Assembly (NCBI RefSeq): GCF_001904635.1
Contig: NZ_MRCB01000001.1
Coordinates: 124,001 to 188,000 of the forward strand
Reading direction: 5' to 3'
DNA from: Hydrococcus rivularis NIES-593
GTDB taxonomy: Bacteria > Cyanobacteriota > Cyanobacteriia > Cyanobacteriales > Microcystaceae
DNA length: 64,000 bases
How positions within the stretch are numbered: the stretch's first letter is position 1; every line of letters begins with the position of its first letter. Position numbers and translations under genes: made by a program. Below the pieces are notes generated by a model that was not told the DNA's origin, searched no databases, and worked only from the letters and a program-made list of their open reading frames with translations. Positions 52,795 through 62,300 of the stretch are shown piece after piece.

Positions 52795-53250
52795 ATGACT
52801 CATCCGCTCATTCCCAAAATTCTAGAATTAGCGACTCCCATTGCCGAAGAACTGGGATTAGAAGTCGTAGAAGTCGTTTTTCAAACCAATAAGCGACCGC
52901 CAATTCTGCGCTTAGATATTCGCAATCCCAGCAGCGATACGAGTATAGATGATTGCGAACGCATGAGCCGCTCCCTAGAAGCCATCTTAGATACAACAGA
53001 AATCATTGCGGGGTCTTATGTCTTAGAGATTTCTAGTCCGGGAATCTCGCGACAATTAATTACGGATAGAGAATTCGCAGCTTTTAAAGGATTTTCTGTC
53101 ATCGTAACAACCCACACCCCCTATGAAGATCGACAGGAATGGCGAGGCAAGCTACAAGGACGGGATGAAGGAGCCGTTTACATCAATCAAAAAGGACGCG
53201 CGATCGCAATTCCTCGTCAGCTCGTTGCCACAGTCCGACTAGAGGGGTAA
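52795..53250 (+). CDS. rimP: ribosome maturation factor RimP
   Basis: 151 residues from the ATG at 52795; a GTG at 52759 would translate the terminator-like hairpin and is rejected. RimP helps assemble the 30S subunit. Recognisable parts are EELGLEVVEVVFQ, LRLDIRNPSSDTSIDDCERM, VLEISSPGISRQL (the SPG motif) and the C-terminal SH3-like domain. It is the first gene of the rimP-nusA-ylxR-infB cluster; nusA follows 61 bp later. Confidence 0.95.
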   Translation: MTHPLIPKILELATPIAEELGLEVVEVVFQTNKRPPILRLDIRNPSSDTSIDDCERMSRSLEAILDTTEIIAGSYVLEISSPGISRQLITDREFAAFKGFSVIVTTHTPYEDRQEWRGKLQGRDEGAVYINQKGRAIAIPRQLVATVRLEG

Positions 53251-53311
53251 AGACGCGACCGATCGCCCCTAGGATAGCCAATCATTAGAAAATTATATAG
53301 GAGTTTAGTGC

Positions 53312-54496
53312 ATGTCACTGGTTAACCTGCCCGGTCTACGGGACATGATTGAAGAAATTAGTCAAAGACACAACTTACCCAAATCCGCCGTTCAAGAAGC
53401 CTTGCGCGAAGCCTTACTAAAAGGTTACGAACGCTATCGCCGTTCTCAGAGCCTAGACCGCCATCAGTTTCACGACGACTATTTCGACAATTTTGAAGTC
53501 GAACTAGACACCGAAGAAGAAGGCTTTCGCGTTCTCGCGACCAAAACCATCGTCGAAACCGTCAGCAACAGCGATCGCGATATTTCGCTCGAAGACGTTC
53601 AAAAAGTAGCCGCAGAAGCCCAACTAGGAGACGAGGTAGTTTTAGACGTTACTCCCGATCAAAAAGAATTCGGTCGCATGGCAGCCATTCAAACCAAACA
53701 GGTGCTGCTGCAAAAACTGCGCGACCAGCAGCGAAAGCTCATTCAAGAAGAATTCCAAGACCTAGAAAACACCGTCCTCCAAGCCAGAGTCCTGCGGTTC
53801 GAGCGGCAAGCTGTTATCATGGCAGTACAGAGTGCCTTCGGTCAGCCAGAAGTCGAAGCCGAACTTCCCAAGCGAGAGCAGCTGCCCAACGACAACTATC
53901 GCGCCAACGCCACCTTTAAGGTCTATCTCAAAAAAGTGCGAGAAGGATCTCACCGAGGTCCTCAACTGATCGTCTCCAGAGCGGCGGCTGGTTTAGTTGT
54001 CGAACTGTTTACCGTTGAAGTTCCTGAAATCGAAGAAGAAGTCGTCCGCATCGTCGCCGTTTCTAGAGAGGCGAATCCGCCGTCTCGCCATGTCGGTCCC
54101 CGTACCAAAATTGCGGTGGATACTTTAGAGCGAGATGTCGATCCCGTCGGGGCTTGTATCGGCGCGAGAGGGTCTCGAATCCAAGCCGTGGTCAACGAAC
54201 TGCGAGGCGAGAAAATCGACGTGATTCGCTGGTCGCCCGACCCGGCTACTTACATTGCCAACGCCCTCAGTCCCGCACGGGTAGATAAAGTCATTTTAGT
54301 CAATCCAGACGAACGTCAAGCCTTGGTTTTAGTGGCAGAAGATCAACTGAGCTTAGCCATCGGCAAAGAAGGACAAAACGTTCGCCTAGCTGCTCGTCTG
54401 ACAGGTTGGAAAATCGATATCAAGGATATAGCGAGCTACAAAACCGAAACCGAACAACAACCAGAACCCGTCACCGCAGATGCCAGCGACTCGTAA
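53312..54496 (+). CDS. nusA: transcription termination/antitermination factor NusA
   Basis: 394 residues: an N-terminal RNA-polymerase-binding domain (LREALLKGYERYR), an S1 domain (about 130-200), and KH1/KH2 domains (DPVGACIGARGSRIQAVVNE; LSLAIGKEGQNVRLAARLTG). It lacks the C-terminal acidic repeats of E. coli NusA, as is usual for cyanobacteria. It acts on RNA polymerase pausing and termination and may feed back on the hairpin before rimP. Confidence 0.96.
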   Translation: MSLVNLPGLRDMIEEISQRHNLPKSAVQEALREALLKGYERYRRSQSLDRHQFHDDYFDNFEVELDTEEEGFRVLATKTIVETVSNSDRDISLEDVQKVAAEAQLGDEVVLDVTPDQKEFGRMAAIQTKQVLLQKLRDQQRKLIQEEFQDLENTVLQARVLRFERQAVIMAVQSAFGQPEVEAELPKREQLPNDNYRANATFKVYLKKVREGSHRGPQLIVSRAAAGLVVELFTVEVPEIEEEVVRIVAVSREANPPSRHVGPRTKIAVDTLERDVDPVGACIGARGSRIQAVVNELRGEKIDVIRWSPDPATYIANALSPARVDKVILVNPDERQALVLVAEDQLSLAIGKEGQNVRLAARLTGWKIDIKDIASYKTETEQQPEPVTADASDS

Positions 54497-54528
54497 CCGG
54501 AAAGAATAACCAATCGCTGAAACGATTA

Positions 54529-54798
54529 ATGCAGAAAAACTACAGACGTTGTATTAGTTGCCGCAAGGTAGCGCCAAAAGAATCATTTTGGAGAATCGTC
54601 AGAGTCTACCCCTCGCGACAGGTACAATTAGATCGGGGGATGGGGCGTTCTGCCTATATCTGCCCTCAAGCTAGTTGTCTGACAGCAGCTTGCCAGAAAA
54701 ATCGACTGGGACGAGCGCTAAAAGCCCCTATACCCGATCGCATTTATGAGAGCTTGTGGGAGCGTTTGGCGACTGTTTCTGGTCGGGAAGACATCTAA
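54529..54798 (+). CDS. ylxR: YlxR-family (DUF448) RNA-binding protein
   Basis: 89 residues from the ATG at 54529; the frame is open further upstream inside nusA but those residues are not YlxR-like. Conserved motif: RRCISCRKVAPKESFWRIVR, then GRSAYICPQASCL. YlxR proteins are small basic proteins between nusA and infB with roles in RNA processing or nucleoid function. It starts 32 bp after nusA. Confidence 0.9.
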   Translation: MQKNYRRCISCRKVAPKESFWRIVRVYPSRQVQLDRGMGRSAYICPQASCLTAACQKNRLGRALKAPIPDRIYESLWERLATVSGREDI

Positions 54799-54920
54799 AA
54801 CCCGAAGCTGTTTAAGCTCTAGAGGTTGTAGATGTCGTCATTGGTCATTCTCGCTAGCATAGGAGAAAAGCTTTCATTGTTGAAATAGCATAGCGCTCAA
54901 TTTTACCGAAAGGATTAACC

Positions 54921-54944
54921 ATGCCAAACTACAACAGCCCGTAG
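54921..54944 (+). CDS. possible 7-codon minigene in the infB leader
   Basis: AAAGGA stands 6 nt before ATG, followed by codons for MPNYNSP and TAG. It lies 44 bp upstream of infB. It may be chance, or a short leader peptide coupling translation. Confidence 0.2.
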   Translation: MPNYNSP

Positions 54945-54988
54945 TCAGGGGCATCGCGACAACTAGGATCTAGTCAGGGGGATAGTGG

Positions 54989-57900
54989 ATGAACAACGGA
55001 AAAGTTAGAATTTACGAATTATCAAAAGAATTGAACTTGGATAACAAAGACATTTTAGAAATTTGCGATCGGCTCAATATTGCCGTCAAAAGCCACAGTA
55101 GCACGATTACAGAAACAGAAGCGGGACGAATTAAGGTCATGGCAGAAAAATATACGCCCAGCCAAGCTGCCAGGAAAAGTCACGGAGCCGCCCAAGACAA
55201 GGGGAGCGATCGCTCGTCGCCAACTGCCAAAAGCGAGCGCAAACAGCAAATCTTAGCCATTCATCACAAGCAAGATCGTCCGAGTGCAACAGCCGACGCT
55301 CAAGCCTCGGCTCAGTTAGCTACTCCTCCGCGTCCTCCGGTCAAATCGCAACCGCCCACTCCCCCGACTTCCCCACAAGCAAGCCGTCCCGCAACCGCGC
55401 CTTCCCTGGCGGTTGCTACTAGCCAAGCAGAAGCTCCCAAACAACCATCAAAATCCCAACCGCCCCAAACAGAAGAACCAACAACAACCGCAGCTCGAGC
55501 AGAAGCTCCCCAAATGCTCAAACCTCCGATGCGACTGACTCAGCCAACCGTCGCCAGAGAAAAAGAAGCAGGCAGGCAGCCAAGTGCCGAATCGGCTCAA
55601 GCGACCCAAGCAGCAACCGCGCAGCCCATACAGCAGGTTCCCAGGAAAACAGAAAAGGCGTTGTCCGAACCTGGCGTTCGAGCGATGGCGGAAAAACCAG
55701 CAGAAAAACGGCAAACGCCCATCCAACTAGAATTAAAACGACCTCCTCAAAGACCTCAGGAGCGCAAACCCGTTCTGGAGGAATCAGTTGAAGCAACCGT
55801 CGAACTAGAAGCCGAACCTTTAGAGACAGCAAGACTAGAAGGCGAAGAACTGCTCGACCTCTCCAAAAAACCAAAGCAAAAATTGAAGCGCCCGACGCTG
55901 CCTCGCAGCGCTAAAAGTCATGCTTGGGAGGAGGAGGAAGAAGAAGAACAACGCGAAACGGTTAGCAAAGTCGGTAAAGTTAGCGGCAAGGGCAAGCGCC
56001 GTCCCGTCATCGTTGACGATCTAGACGAGGAAGACCTTGAAGACGAACTGGAGTCAACGGTTATTCCCAGTAGCATCAGCCTGTCAACAGCTCGTCCGCC
56101 CAAACCTAAATCTCTCGAATCGGCAGCCGCTACTGGCGCTAAAGCCAGAAAAGCTGCTCCCAAAGCAGATAGCAGTGCAGTAAAAGCCAAAGCAGAACGG
56201 CGCGATCGCAAAGAAGTCGTTCAGCGTCCCGATAAAATCGTTCTTACCAGTAGCTTGACGGTCAGAGAACTGGCTCAACTATTAGTCGTACCAGAAACCG
56301 AAATTATCAAAAATCTCTTCCTTAAAGGAATTCCCATTAATATTACCCAAACCCTCGACCTAGAAACGGCTCGCTTAGTTGCTGAAGAACTGGGTACGAC
56401 CGTAGAAACCGCACCCGAAGAAGCGTTGGCTGCCAAAAGTACCGAAATGATCGACGTGGCAGACCTAGAAAATCTCCAACGCCGTCCGCCCGTTGTCACG
56501 ATTATGGGTCACGTCGATCACGGCAAAACAACCCTGCTCGACTCGATTCGCAAAACCAAAGTAGCCCAAGGCGAAGCTGGCGGCATTACCCAGCACATCG
56601 GTGCCTACCACGTGGATGTAGAACACGATGGCAAGCAAGAGCAAATCGTCTTTTTAGACACGCCCGGTCACGAAGCCTTTACGGCAATGCGGGCGAGGGG
56701 AGCGCGAGTGACCGATATTGCCGTGCTCGTCGTCGCGGCTGACGACGGCGTTCAACCGCAGACGAGAGAGGCGATTTCTCACGCTAGAGCCGCTGGAGTG
56801 CCGATCGTCGTTGCCGTCAACAAGATTGACAAACCAGAAGCCAATCCCGATCGCGTCAAGCAAGAGCTTTCGGAACTGGGGTTGGTTCCCGAAGAATGGG
56901 GCGGCGACACAATTATGGTACCCGTGAGCGCTCTCAAGGGAGAAAACCTCGATGGTTTGCTAGAGATGATTCTGCTAGTATCCGAACTCGAAGAACTCTC
57001 GGCTAATCCCGATCGTCCCGCTAAGGGAACCGTCATCGAAGCCAACCTAGATCGCACTAGAGGTCCGGTAGCTACCCTGCTAGTCCAAAATGGAACGCTC
57101 AGAGTCGGAGATATCATTGTCGCCGGATCGGTATTCGGCAAGATCCGCGCCATGATCGACGATCGCGGCGAAAAAGTCGAAGTCGCTACTCCCTCGTTCG
57201 CAGTAGAGGTTCTCGGTCTCAACGACGTACCCGCTGCCGGAGATGAATTTGAGGTTTTCGAGAACGAAAAAGAAGCTCGCACCCTTGCCGAACGGCGAGC
57301 GGAAGAAAAACGCCAGTCTCGCCTGCAACAAGCGATGTCGTCTCGACGGGTAACCCTGGCTGACATCTCGGCTCAGGCTCAGGAAGGCGAACTCAAAGAA
57401 CTCAACCTCATTCTCAAAGCAGACGTTCAAGGTTCCGTAGAAGCCATTCTAGGAGCGCTCCAGCAACTGCCGCAAAAAGAAGTGCAAATTCGCGTCTTGC
57501 TAGCGGCTCCAGGAGAGATCACCGAGACGGATGTCGATCTCGCGGCTGCAAGCGGTGCCGTCATTATCGGCTTCAACACAACCTTGGCTAGCGGTGCGAG
57601 AGCGGCTGCCGATCGAGAAGGGGTCGATATTCGCGAGTACGACATCATCTACAAGCTCTTAGATGACGTTCAAGGGGCGATGGAAGGTCTGCTCGAACCA
57701 GAAGAGATCGAATCTCCCCTCGGACAAGCCGAAGTCCGAGCCGTCTTCCCCGCTGGGCGCGGTATGGTGGCTGGCTGCTACGTGCAGTCGGGTAAAATTA
57801 TTCGCAACCGCTATCTGAGGGTTCGTCGCGGCGGTCAAGTCATTCACGAAGGCATGGTAGATTCGCTCAAGCGATTTACCGAAGATGCCAGAGAAGTGGC

Positions 57901-58009
57901 TGCTGGTTACGAGTGCGGTATCGGCACAGCTAAGTTCAATGATTGGAAGCAAGGCGACATCATCGAAGTCTATGAAAAAGTCATGAAGCGCCGCACCCTT
58001 TCGGTGTAA
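54989..58009 (+). CDS. infB: translation initiation factor IF-2
   Basis: 1,006 residues. An IF2_N domain ([20 protein letters not shown]) is followed by a long Pro/Ala/Gln/Glu-rich linker (about 60-400) typical of cyanobacterial IF-2, a second IF2_N domain ([20 protein letters not shown]), then the GTPase: [12 protein letters not shown] (about 506-517), DTPGHEAF (about 557), NKID (about 610). Two OB-type domains and the IF2-specific domain ([15 protein letters not shown]) follow. It places initiator tRNA on the 30S subunit. The annotated ATG has GGGGGATAG upstream. Confidence 0.97.
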   Translation: MNNGKVRIYELSKELNLDNKDILEICDRLNIAVKSHSSTITETEAGRIKVMAEKYTPSQAARKSHGAAQDKGSDRSSPTAKSERKQQILAIHHKQDRPSATADAQASAQLATPPRPPVKSQPPTPPTSPQASRPATAPSLAVATSQAEAPKQPSKSQPPQTEEPTTTAARAEAPQMLKPPMRLTQPTVAREKEAGRQPSAESAQATQAATAQPIQQVPRKTEKALSEPGVRAMAEKPAEKRQTPIQLELKRPPQRPQERKPVLEESVEATVELEAEPLETARLEGEELLDLSKKPKQKLKRPTLPRSAKSHAWEEEEEEEQRETVSKVGKVSGKGKRRPVIVDDLDEEDLEDELESTVIPSSISLSTARPPKPKSLESAAATGAKARKAAPKADSSAVKAKAERRDRKEVVQRPDKIVLTSSLTVRELAQLLVVPETEIIKNLFLKGIPINITQTLDLETARLVAEELGTTVETAPEEALAAKSTEMIDVADLENLQRRPPVVTIMGHVDHGKTTLLDSIRKTKVAQGEAGGITQHIGAYHVDVEHDGKQEQIVFLDTPGHEAFTAMRARGARVTDIAVLVVAADDGVQPQTREAISHARAAGVPIVVAVNKIDKPEANPDRVKQELSELGLVPEEWGGDTIMVPVSALKGENLDGLLEMILLVSELEELSANPDRPAKGTVIEANLDRTRGPVATLLVQNGTLRVGDIIVAGSVFGKIRAMIDDRGEKVEVATPSFAVEVLGLNDVPAAGDEFEVFENEKEARTLAERRAEEKRQSRLQQAMSSRRVTLADISAQAQEGELKELNLILKADVQGSVEAILGALQQLPQKEVQIRVLLAAPGEITETDVDLAAASGAVIIGFNTTLASGARAAADREGVDIREYDIIYKLLDDVQGAMEGLLEPEEIESPLGQAEVRAVFPAGRGMVAGCYVQSGKIIRNRYLRVRRGGQVIHEGMVDSLKRFTEDAREVAAGYECGIGTAKFNDWKQGDIIEVYEKVMKRRTLSV

Positions 58010-58082
58010 AAGCACAAGGATGAGGCATTCAAAGCAAGCGAAGCCGTCGCCCGCTCTCGGAACCTTCTCCAAGAAAACGGCG

Positions 58083-58103
58083 GTCTGCCATCGCACGGCA
58101 GAC
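58083..58103 (+). terminator. hairpin after infB
   Basis: Perfect 7-bp stem GTCTGCC / GGCAGAC with a 7-nt loop; the following bases (TTAGCC) are not a strong T tract, so termination is only likely. Confidence 0.4.
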
Positions 58104-58168
58104 TTAGCCTCCCCAGAAGGAAAAAATCTTTTTCTCTCCTACTTCTTCCTTCAAATGACAAAGGACAA

Positions 58169-58768
58169 ATGACAAAATCATTTCGCTGCGAACCATTTTT
58201 GTGGGTTCATTTAGCAGGGATTGCGATCGCGCCCCTACTTTTACAAATCGTTTGGTTGGGATTGGCAGTGGGCGATCCCCTGCCCTTCGTTTGGCTGGAG
58301 TTGCTGTTTCTCACCATTGTCGGCATCGTCCCCGTATTTTGGATGCAATGGCAGCGTCCTTTTGATATTTTTAGCCTTCTGCTCGTGGCCCTCAAACCAG
58401 AAACCTTGTCCCAACAGCAGCGACAAATCTTGAGCCAACTAAAAACCAACAAACAGCGAATCTTGAGTCTGGTCGTCGCTCTAGGAATGTTCTGGGTGCT
58501 GTGGCAACTCTATCGACTTGCCCCCCTAGCCGCGATCGCTGCCGCCGCTTTGCCTCAGTGGCGCATTCTGGGATTGTCAATCGCGGGCTTGGCTTTTTTG
58601 GCAAGCAACCTGTTCGTCCAAGTTCCTGTCAGCGTTTTAGGAGTTCTGGCAACCAGCGAGCAACAGCTTAGCGCCACAGAACCGTTTCCAAGCGAACAAA
58701 TTCCCCAACAATTTACCGTTCCCGGGTTTAAAGTAGACAAAATTTTACCGACCTTAGCCCTAGATTAG
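58169..58768 (+). CDS. low-complexity-tail membrane protein
   Basis: 199 residues. Three or four helices (VHLAGIAIAPLLLQIVWLGL; PFVWLELLFLTIVGIVPVFW; ILSLVVALGMFWVLW; plus one) and a hydrophilic C-terminal tail. Genes for this cyanobacterial family are often found just after infB, as here (160 bp). The function is unknown. Confidence 0.78.
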   Translation: MTKSFRCEPFLWVHLAGIAIAPLLLQIVWLGLAVGDPLPFVWLELLFLTIVGIVPVFWMQWQRPFDIFSLLLVALKPETLSQQQRQILSQLKTNKQRILSLVVALGMFWVLWQLYRLAPLAAIAAAALPQWRILGLSIAGLAFLASNLFVQVPVSVLGVLATSEQQLSATEPFPSEQIPQQFTVPGFKVDKILPTLALD

Positions 58769-59009
58769 CAATCGTTAAGCTCGCAATACGCTAAGCTAAA
58801 ACCGATATGATAAATATTTAGCAACCAGAACGATTGGGACTCGATAAATTTAGGTTTGATGCCTCTAAATCTATTCACCGCTCACTGGTCGCTTATGAGC
58901 CAGCGTCGCCAGAGGAGATTGGATTTGGGCGCCACTTGCTACAACGGATAGTCCCTCCGCAACGCAATGGCTCCCCACGAGCGACTGGCAAATCCGAAGG
59001 ATCCCTCAA

Positions 59010-60137
59010 GTGAGTCAATCCGCTCGTAAAGATAAGATTCTCGTTGTCGATGACTCTCCAGAAAATTTATTGCTGGTGGAGAGTATTTTGCAACAAGAGG
59101 GGTATGAAATCTTCCCAGCCAAAGATGGATGGGCTGCCCTCGCTCTGGTCAAACAATTTGCCCCTCACCTCATCTTGCTAGACGTAATGATGCCCGGCAT
59201 GGATGGCTTTGAAGTGACCAGGCGCATTCGAGAAGATCCCAGCCTGCCCTATATTCCCATTTTGCTGATCACGGTTCACGACCGACCGAGCGCAGTGAAA
59301 GGGTTAGACATGGGGGCAGACGATTTCATTCGCAAACCCGTCGATGTAGACGAACTGCTAGCGCGAGTGCGATCGCTGCTGCGGCTCAAGCACAGCGTCG
59401 ATCGGCAAGAACAGATGGTAAAGGTACGCGAGGACTACATGTCTCGCCTAGCCCACGACCTACGTGCGCCTTTATTCGCTGCCGAGCGCGTGCTAGGCTT
59501 ATTGAAGCAGGGAGCTTTCGGAGACCTATCGCCTCCCGTTCTAGAAGCGATCGCCATATTAGCTCGTAGCAACCGTAATTTACTGGAGATGGTCAACACG
59601 TTACTGGAAGTTTATCGCTATGAATTCGCTCAAAAAGCGTTGGACTTTGTTCGAGTCGATCTGGGAACCTTAGCCGAAGAAGTGGTTCGAGAGTTGACCC
59701 CCTTAGCCAACGAAAAGGGACTCTCCCTAACCTTGGAGTTAGACAGCAAAGACCGATCGCCCTCCAACCTTCAAGTTCTCGGCGATCGCCTGGAACTGCG
59801 CCGATTGTTGACCAACTTAATTGACAACAGCATCAAATTTACCGATCGCGGCTCGGTTCGAGTGCGCCTGTACCAGTCGCCAAAGCGATCGAATTCAGAC
59901 GAGGTAGCTAAGGCTTGGGCGATCGTGACCGTCGAGGATACCGGACCCGGCATCTCCGCTCAAGAGCAGCAGTTCCTCTTCGATCGCTATCGCGTCGGAA
60001 AACACAGACGATCTGGAAGCGGTCTGGGACTTCACTTGTCTCGCCAGATCGTGGAAACCCACCAGGGAACGATCGAAGTCAGTTCCGAACCGGGACGGGG
60101 TAGTATCTTTATCGTTCGCCTACCTGCAATAACTTAG
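59010..60137 (+). CDS. response regulator-histidine kinase fusion (REC first)
   Basis: 375 residues from a GTG start with GAAGGA 8 nt upstream. The receiver domain comes first (LVVDDSPENL; Asp58 in LLDVMMPGMDG; IRKPVD), then a HisKA domain with His149 in SRLAHDLRAPLFAAERVL, and an HATPase (NLIDNSIKFTD; DTGPGIS; GSGLGLHLSRQ). The order REC-HK is common in cyanobacteria and suggests that the receiver gates the kinase. There is no membrane segment, so the protein is cytoplasmic. The output partner is not nearby. Confidence 0.92.
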   Translation: MSQSARKDKILVVDDSPENLLLVESILQQEGYEIFPAKDGWAALALVKQFAPHLILLDVMMPGMDGFEVTRRIREDPSLPYIPILLITVHDRPSAVKGLDMGADDFIRKPVDVDELLARVRSLLRLKHSVDRQEQMVKVREDYMSRLAHDLRAPLFAAERVLGLLKQGAFGDLSPPVLEAIAILARSNRNLLEMVNTLLEVYRYEFAQKALDFVRVDLGTLAEEVVRELTPLANEKGLSLTLELDSKDRSPSNLQVLGDRLELRRLLTNLIDNSIKFTDRGSVRVRLYQSPKRSNSDEVAKAWAIVTVEDTGPGISAQEQQFLFDRYRVGKHRRSGSGLGLHLSRQIVETHQGTIEVSSEPGRGSIFIVRLPAIT

Positions 60138-60289
60138 ACCAAGCATTCCCTTGGCGATCGCGACGCGAACAATTTCTAGAAATTATTATTTCGTCAGGAA
60201 GATAGCCGTTTCGGGAACGATTTTTAATTAGCTTGTAGATCTTTACCAATAACTCCGCATCAGTCGTTCAACTAAAACAAAATACAGCA

Positions 60290-61072
60290 ATGACCAATAG
60301 CTCAACCAAAAACGATCCAAAAATTTATAGCTTGCTCAGTATTGGTCAACGAGGAGTAGGTAAGACAGTTTTTCTGATCGGTAGCTGTACGGAACTCTAC
60401 ACCAACCAATATCAAGAGAACGGTCAGCAAATATGGTTCGATTGTGAAGAGCCGGAAATTCAGCAAACTTTTGAAAGCATTCTCCGCCAGACGACTCAAA
60501 CGGGTCAATATCCGTCAGCAACGATGAAAATTACCAACTTTGACTTCTCTCTTAAGCTGCGCTCCCTATGGGGAAATAAAACCCTATGCCAATTTCGCTG
60601 GTGGGACCCTCCTGGAGAATCCTGTCAAATTTATAATCCAGCCTTTTTAATGATGGTTTTAAACTCGGACGGTTACTGCGCCTTTATCGACGCCTATAAC
60701 CTCGTCGAGCGAGCCAATGACCCCAAAGCATTAGCCCAGAGTTTCGAGCTAGTGAAGTCGATCGCCGAGGTGCTCCATAGCAATAATTTAGAGCATCCCC
60801 TAGCTATTGTTTTAACCAAATGCGATCGGCTTCGGCTCGACTCGCAAGACGGTCAGATCCTCGATCGAGGGATTCAGCCACTGCAAGCCTTTTTAGAGAA
60901 CCTTAAAATTAACTATCAAATCTTTTATTCCTCAATTCCAATCGTTGCAGGCGATGATGGATTTGACCTCAAAACCTCAGAAACGGCAAAGCCCATTCTT
61001 TGGCTAATCTCCAAACTGAGAAACACAGAAATTTTCAGTTTGAATGGCGACATTATAAATTCAGTAATCTAA
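60290..61072 (+). CDS. Ras-like small GTPase-domain protein
   Basis: 260 residues. P-loop GQRGVGKTVFL (G1), switch II FRWWDPPGESCQ (G3, with DPPG instead of DxAG), and LTKCDRL (G4, TKxD). It resembles the Rab/MglA-like group of bacterial GTPases, without membrane segments. The gene at 61159 encodes a roadblock-domain protein, the usual partner type for such GTPases. The effector process is unknown. Confidence 0.8.
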   Translation: MTNSSTKNDPKIYSLLSIGQRGVGKTVFLIGSCTELYTNQYQENGQQIWFDCEEPEIQQTFESILRQTTQTGQYPSATMKITNFDFSLKLRSLWGNKTLCQFRWWDPPGESCQIYNPAFLMMVLNSDGYCAFIDAYNLVERANDPKALAQSFELVKSIAEVLHSNNLEHPLAIVLTKCDRLRLDSQDGQILDRGIQPLQAFLENLKINYQIFYSSIPIVAGDDGFDLKTSETAKPILWLISKLRNTEIFSLNGDIINSVI

Positions 61073-61158
61073 TCTTCATTCATAATTTTTTAGCTAGAAC
61101 CAGACTATTTGGTTGTTAAAAAATCTTAAGCGCAACTCGTTAATCATCTATATAAATC

Positions 61159-62295
61159 ATGCCTTTGCTCGTCGGTCAAATCGTTTACACTAGCTTTCCT
61201 GGAATAGGATTTAAATCCCTTGTCAGTCAACAAATTCCTTTAGACATTCAACAAGCGTTTATTCAACAAGTAGTTTACAAGCACTGGGATACTTACAACC
61301 CGCCAAAAGCAGGCTATAAAGCGACTTATTTGTATCAATTCTCCGCAGATAAGACTCTATTTGGCTGGCTGTATAATGAAGGAACGGACGAACTGGGAAG
61401 GTCGAATATTCCCTATTGCATTGGCTATTATCTAGCAGGGCTTTTAAGTACCGTTCAACTAGAAAACATTTTGACATGCTTGGATATCGGTCCGGTAACG
61501 AGCGTCGATCGCCACAATCCGCCAGCGAGTTTAGAGAATATTATCATTCCCGATTTATGCAACTATCAACCCGCTCGCAGTGGAGTGGCAATTTCCTCAG
61601 ACATGCGCAAGCAAACCCATAAAGACCTGTTGCAAAAAAAATTGCTCAATTTGTTCGTTAGTTGCGATGAAATGGAAAAAGCAGCCTCTCGCGATCGCGC
61701 CATTAATCGCGAGGCAAGTCTCCCCATAAAAGCCTTATCGCCAGCAAGTTCGGAACTGGCCTTGGTCGAGGGGCAGTCGATGAACCCCTCCAACATTGAG
61801 AGAATCTTACAAGAGTTGATGGCAAAACCCATCGGCATTCAGGGAGTTGCCTTGGTTTCTGCCGAAGGACAGCCCATCATCCCGACCATTGGCATGGATA
61901 AAAATAGCTCCTTAATTATGGCTGGTAGCATGCTTTATTTAGCCAAAAGCACCCAGGACGAATTTCATTGGCAGGGAATTGAGACGATTGCCGTTCGCGC
62001 CCAAGAAGGTCATGTTATTCTCGCTTACTGCCATCCCGACGTTTTTCTACTCGTTAAGGCGGGTAAAGCATTGAGCGGCCTTTTAGATGGCGAAATCAAC
62101 CGCACGGTAGAAAAACTCAGAGTCGCCCTGCAACCCCTTCAAGATTCTCCAGTTCGAGCACAACCCGAAGCGCTGCCGCAATTGCCGTCAGAAGTCTTGC
62201 CGAAAATCGACGAGGTTTTATACGAATTCAATGCTGAAGCCTCGCCAGCCAACGACGACGAAGTTAGATACAGAGGCCGTCGGACGAACCTATGA
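61159..62295 (+). CDS. GTPase-associated protein with C-terminal roadblock/LC7 domain
   Basis: 378 residues. The N-terminal domain (about 1-175; QIVYTSFPGIGFKSL, LYQFSADKTLFGWLYNEG, NIPYCIGYYLAG) recalls the GAP1-N domain of GTPase-associated systems; this is from memory and uncertain. After a linker, a roadblock/LC7 domain (about 215-330; NIERILQELMAKPIGIQGVA, LIMAGSMLYLAKSTQ, GHVILAYCHPDVFLLVKAGK) follows. Roadblock proteins such as MglB regulate Ras-like GTPases. It lies 87 bp after the GTPase gene and ends 5 bp from the convergent amt gene. Confidence 0.75.
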   Translation: MPLLVGQIVYTSFPGIGFKSLVSQQIPLDIQQAFIQQVVYKHWDTYNPPKAGYKATYLYQFSADKTLFGWLYNEGTDELGRSNIPYCIGYYLAGLLSTVQLENILTCLDIGPVTSVDRHNPPASLENIIIPDLCNYQPARSGVAISSDMRKQTHKDLLQKKLLNLFVSCDEMEKAASRDRAINREASLPIKALSPASSELALVEGQSMNPSNIERILQELMAKPIGIQGVALVSAEGQPIIPTIGMDKNSSLIMAGSMLYLAKSTQDEFHWQGIETIAVRAQEGHVILAYCHPDVFLLVKAGKALSGLLDGEINRTVEKLRVALQPLQDSPVRAQPEALPQLPSEVLPKIDEVLYEFNAEASPANDDEVRYRGRRTNL

Positions 62296-62300
62296 GTCAA

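Noticed and set aside
55055-57648. Several long minus-strand frames across infB
   Set aside because: They are antisense shadows of the GC-rich, repetitive infB linker and GTPase codons, with no start signals or family resemblance.
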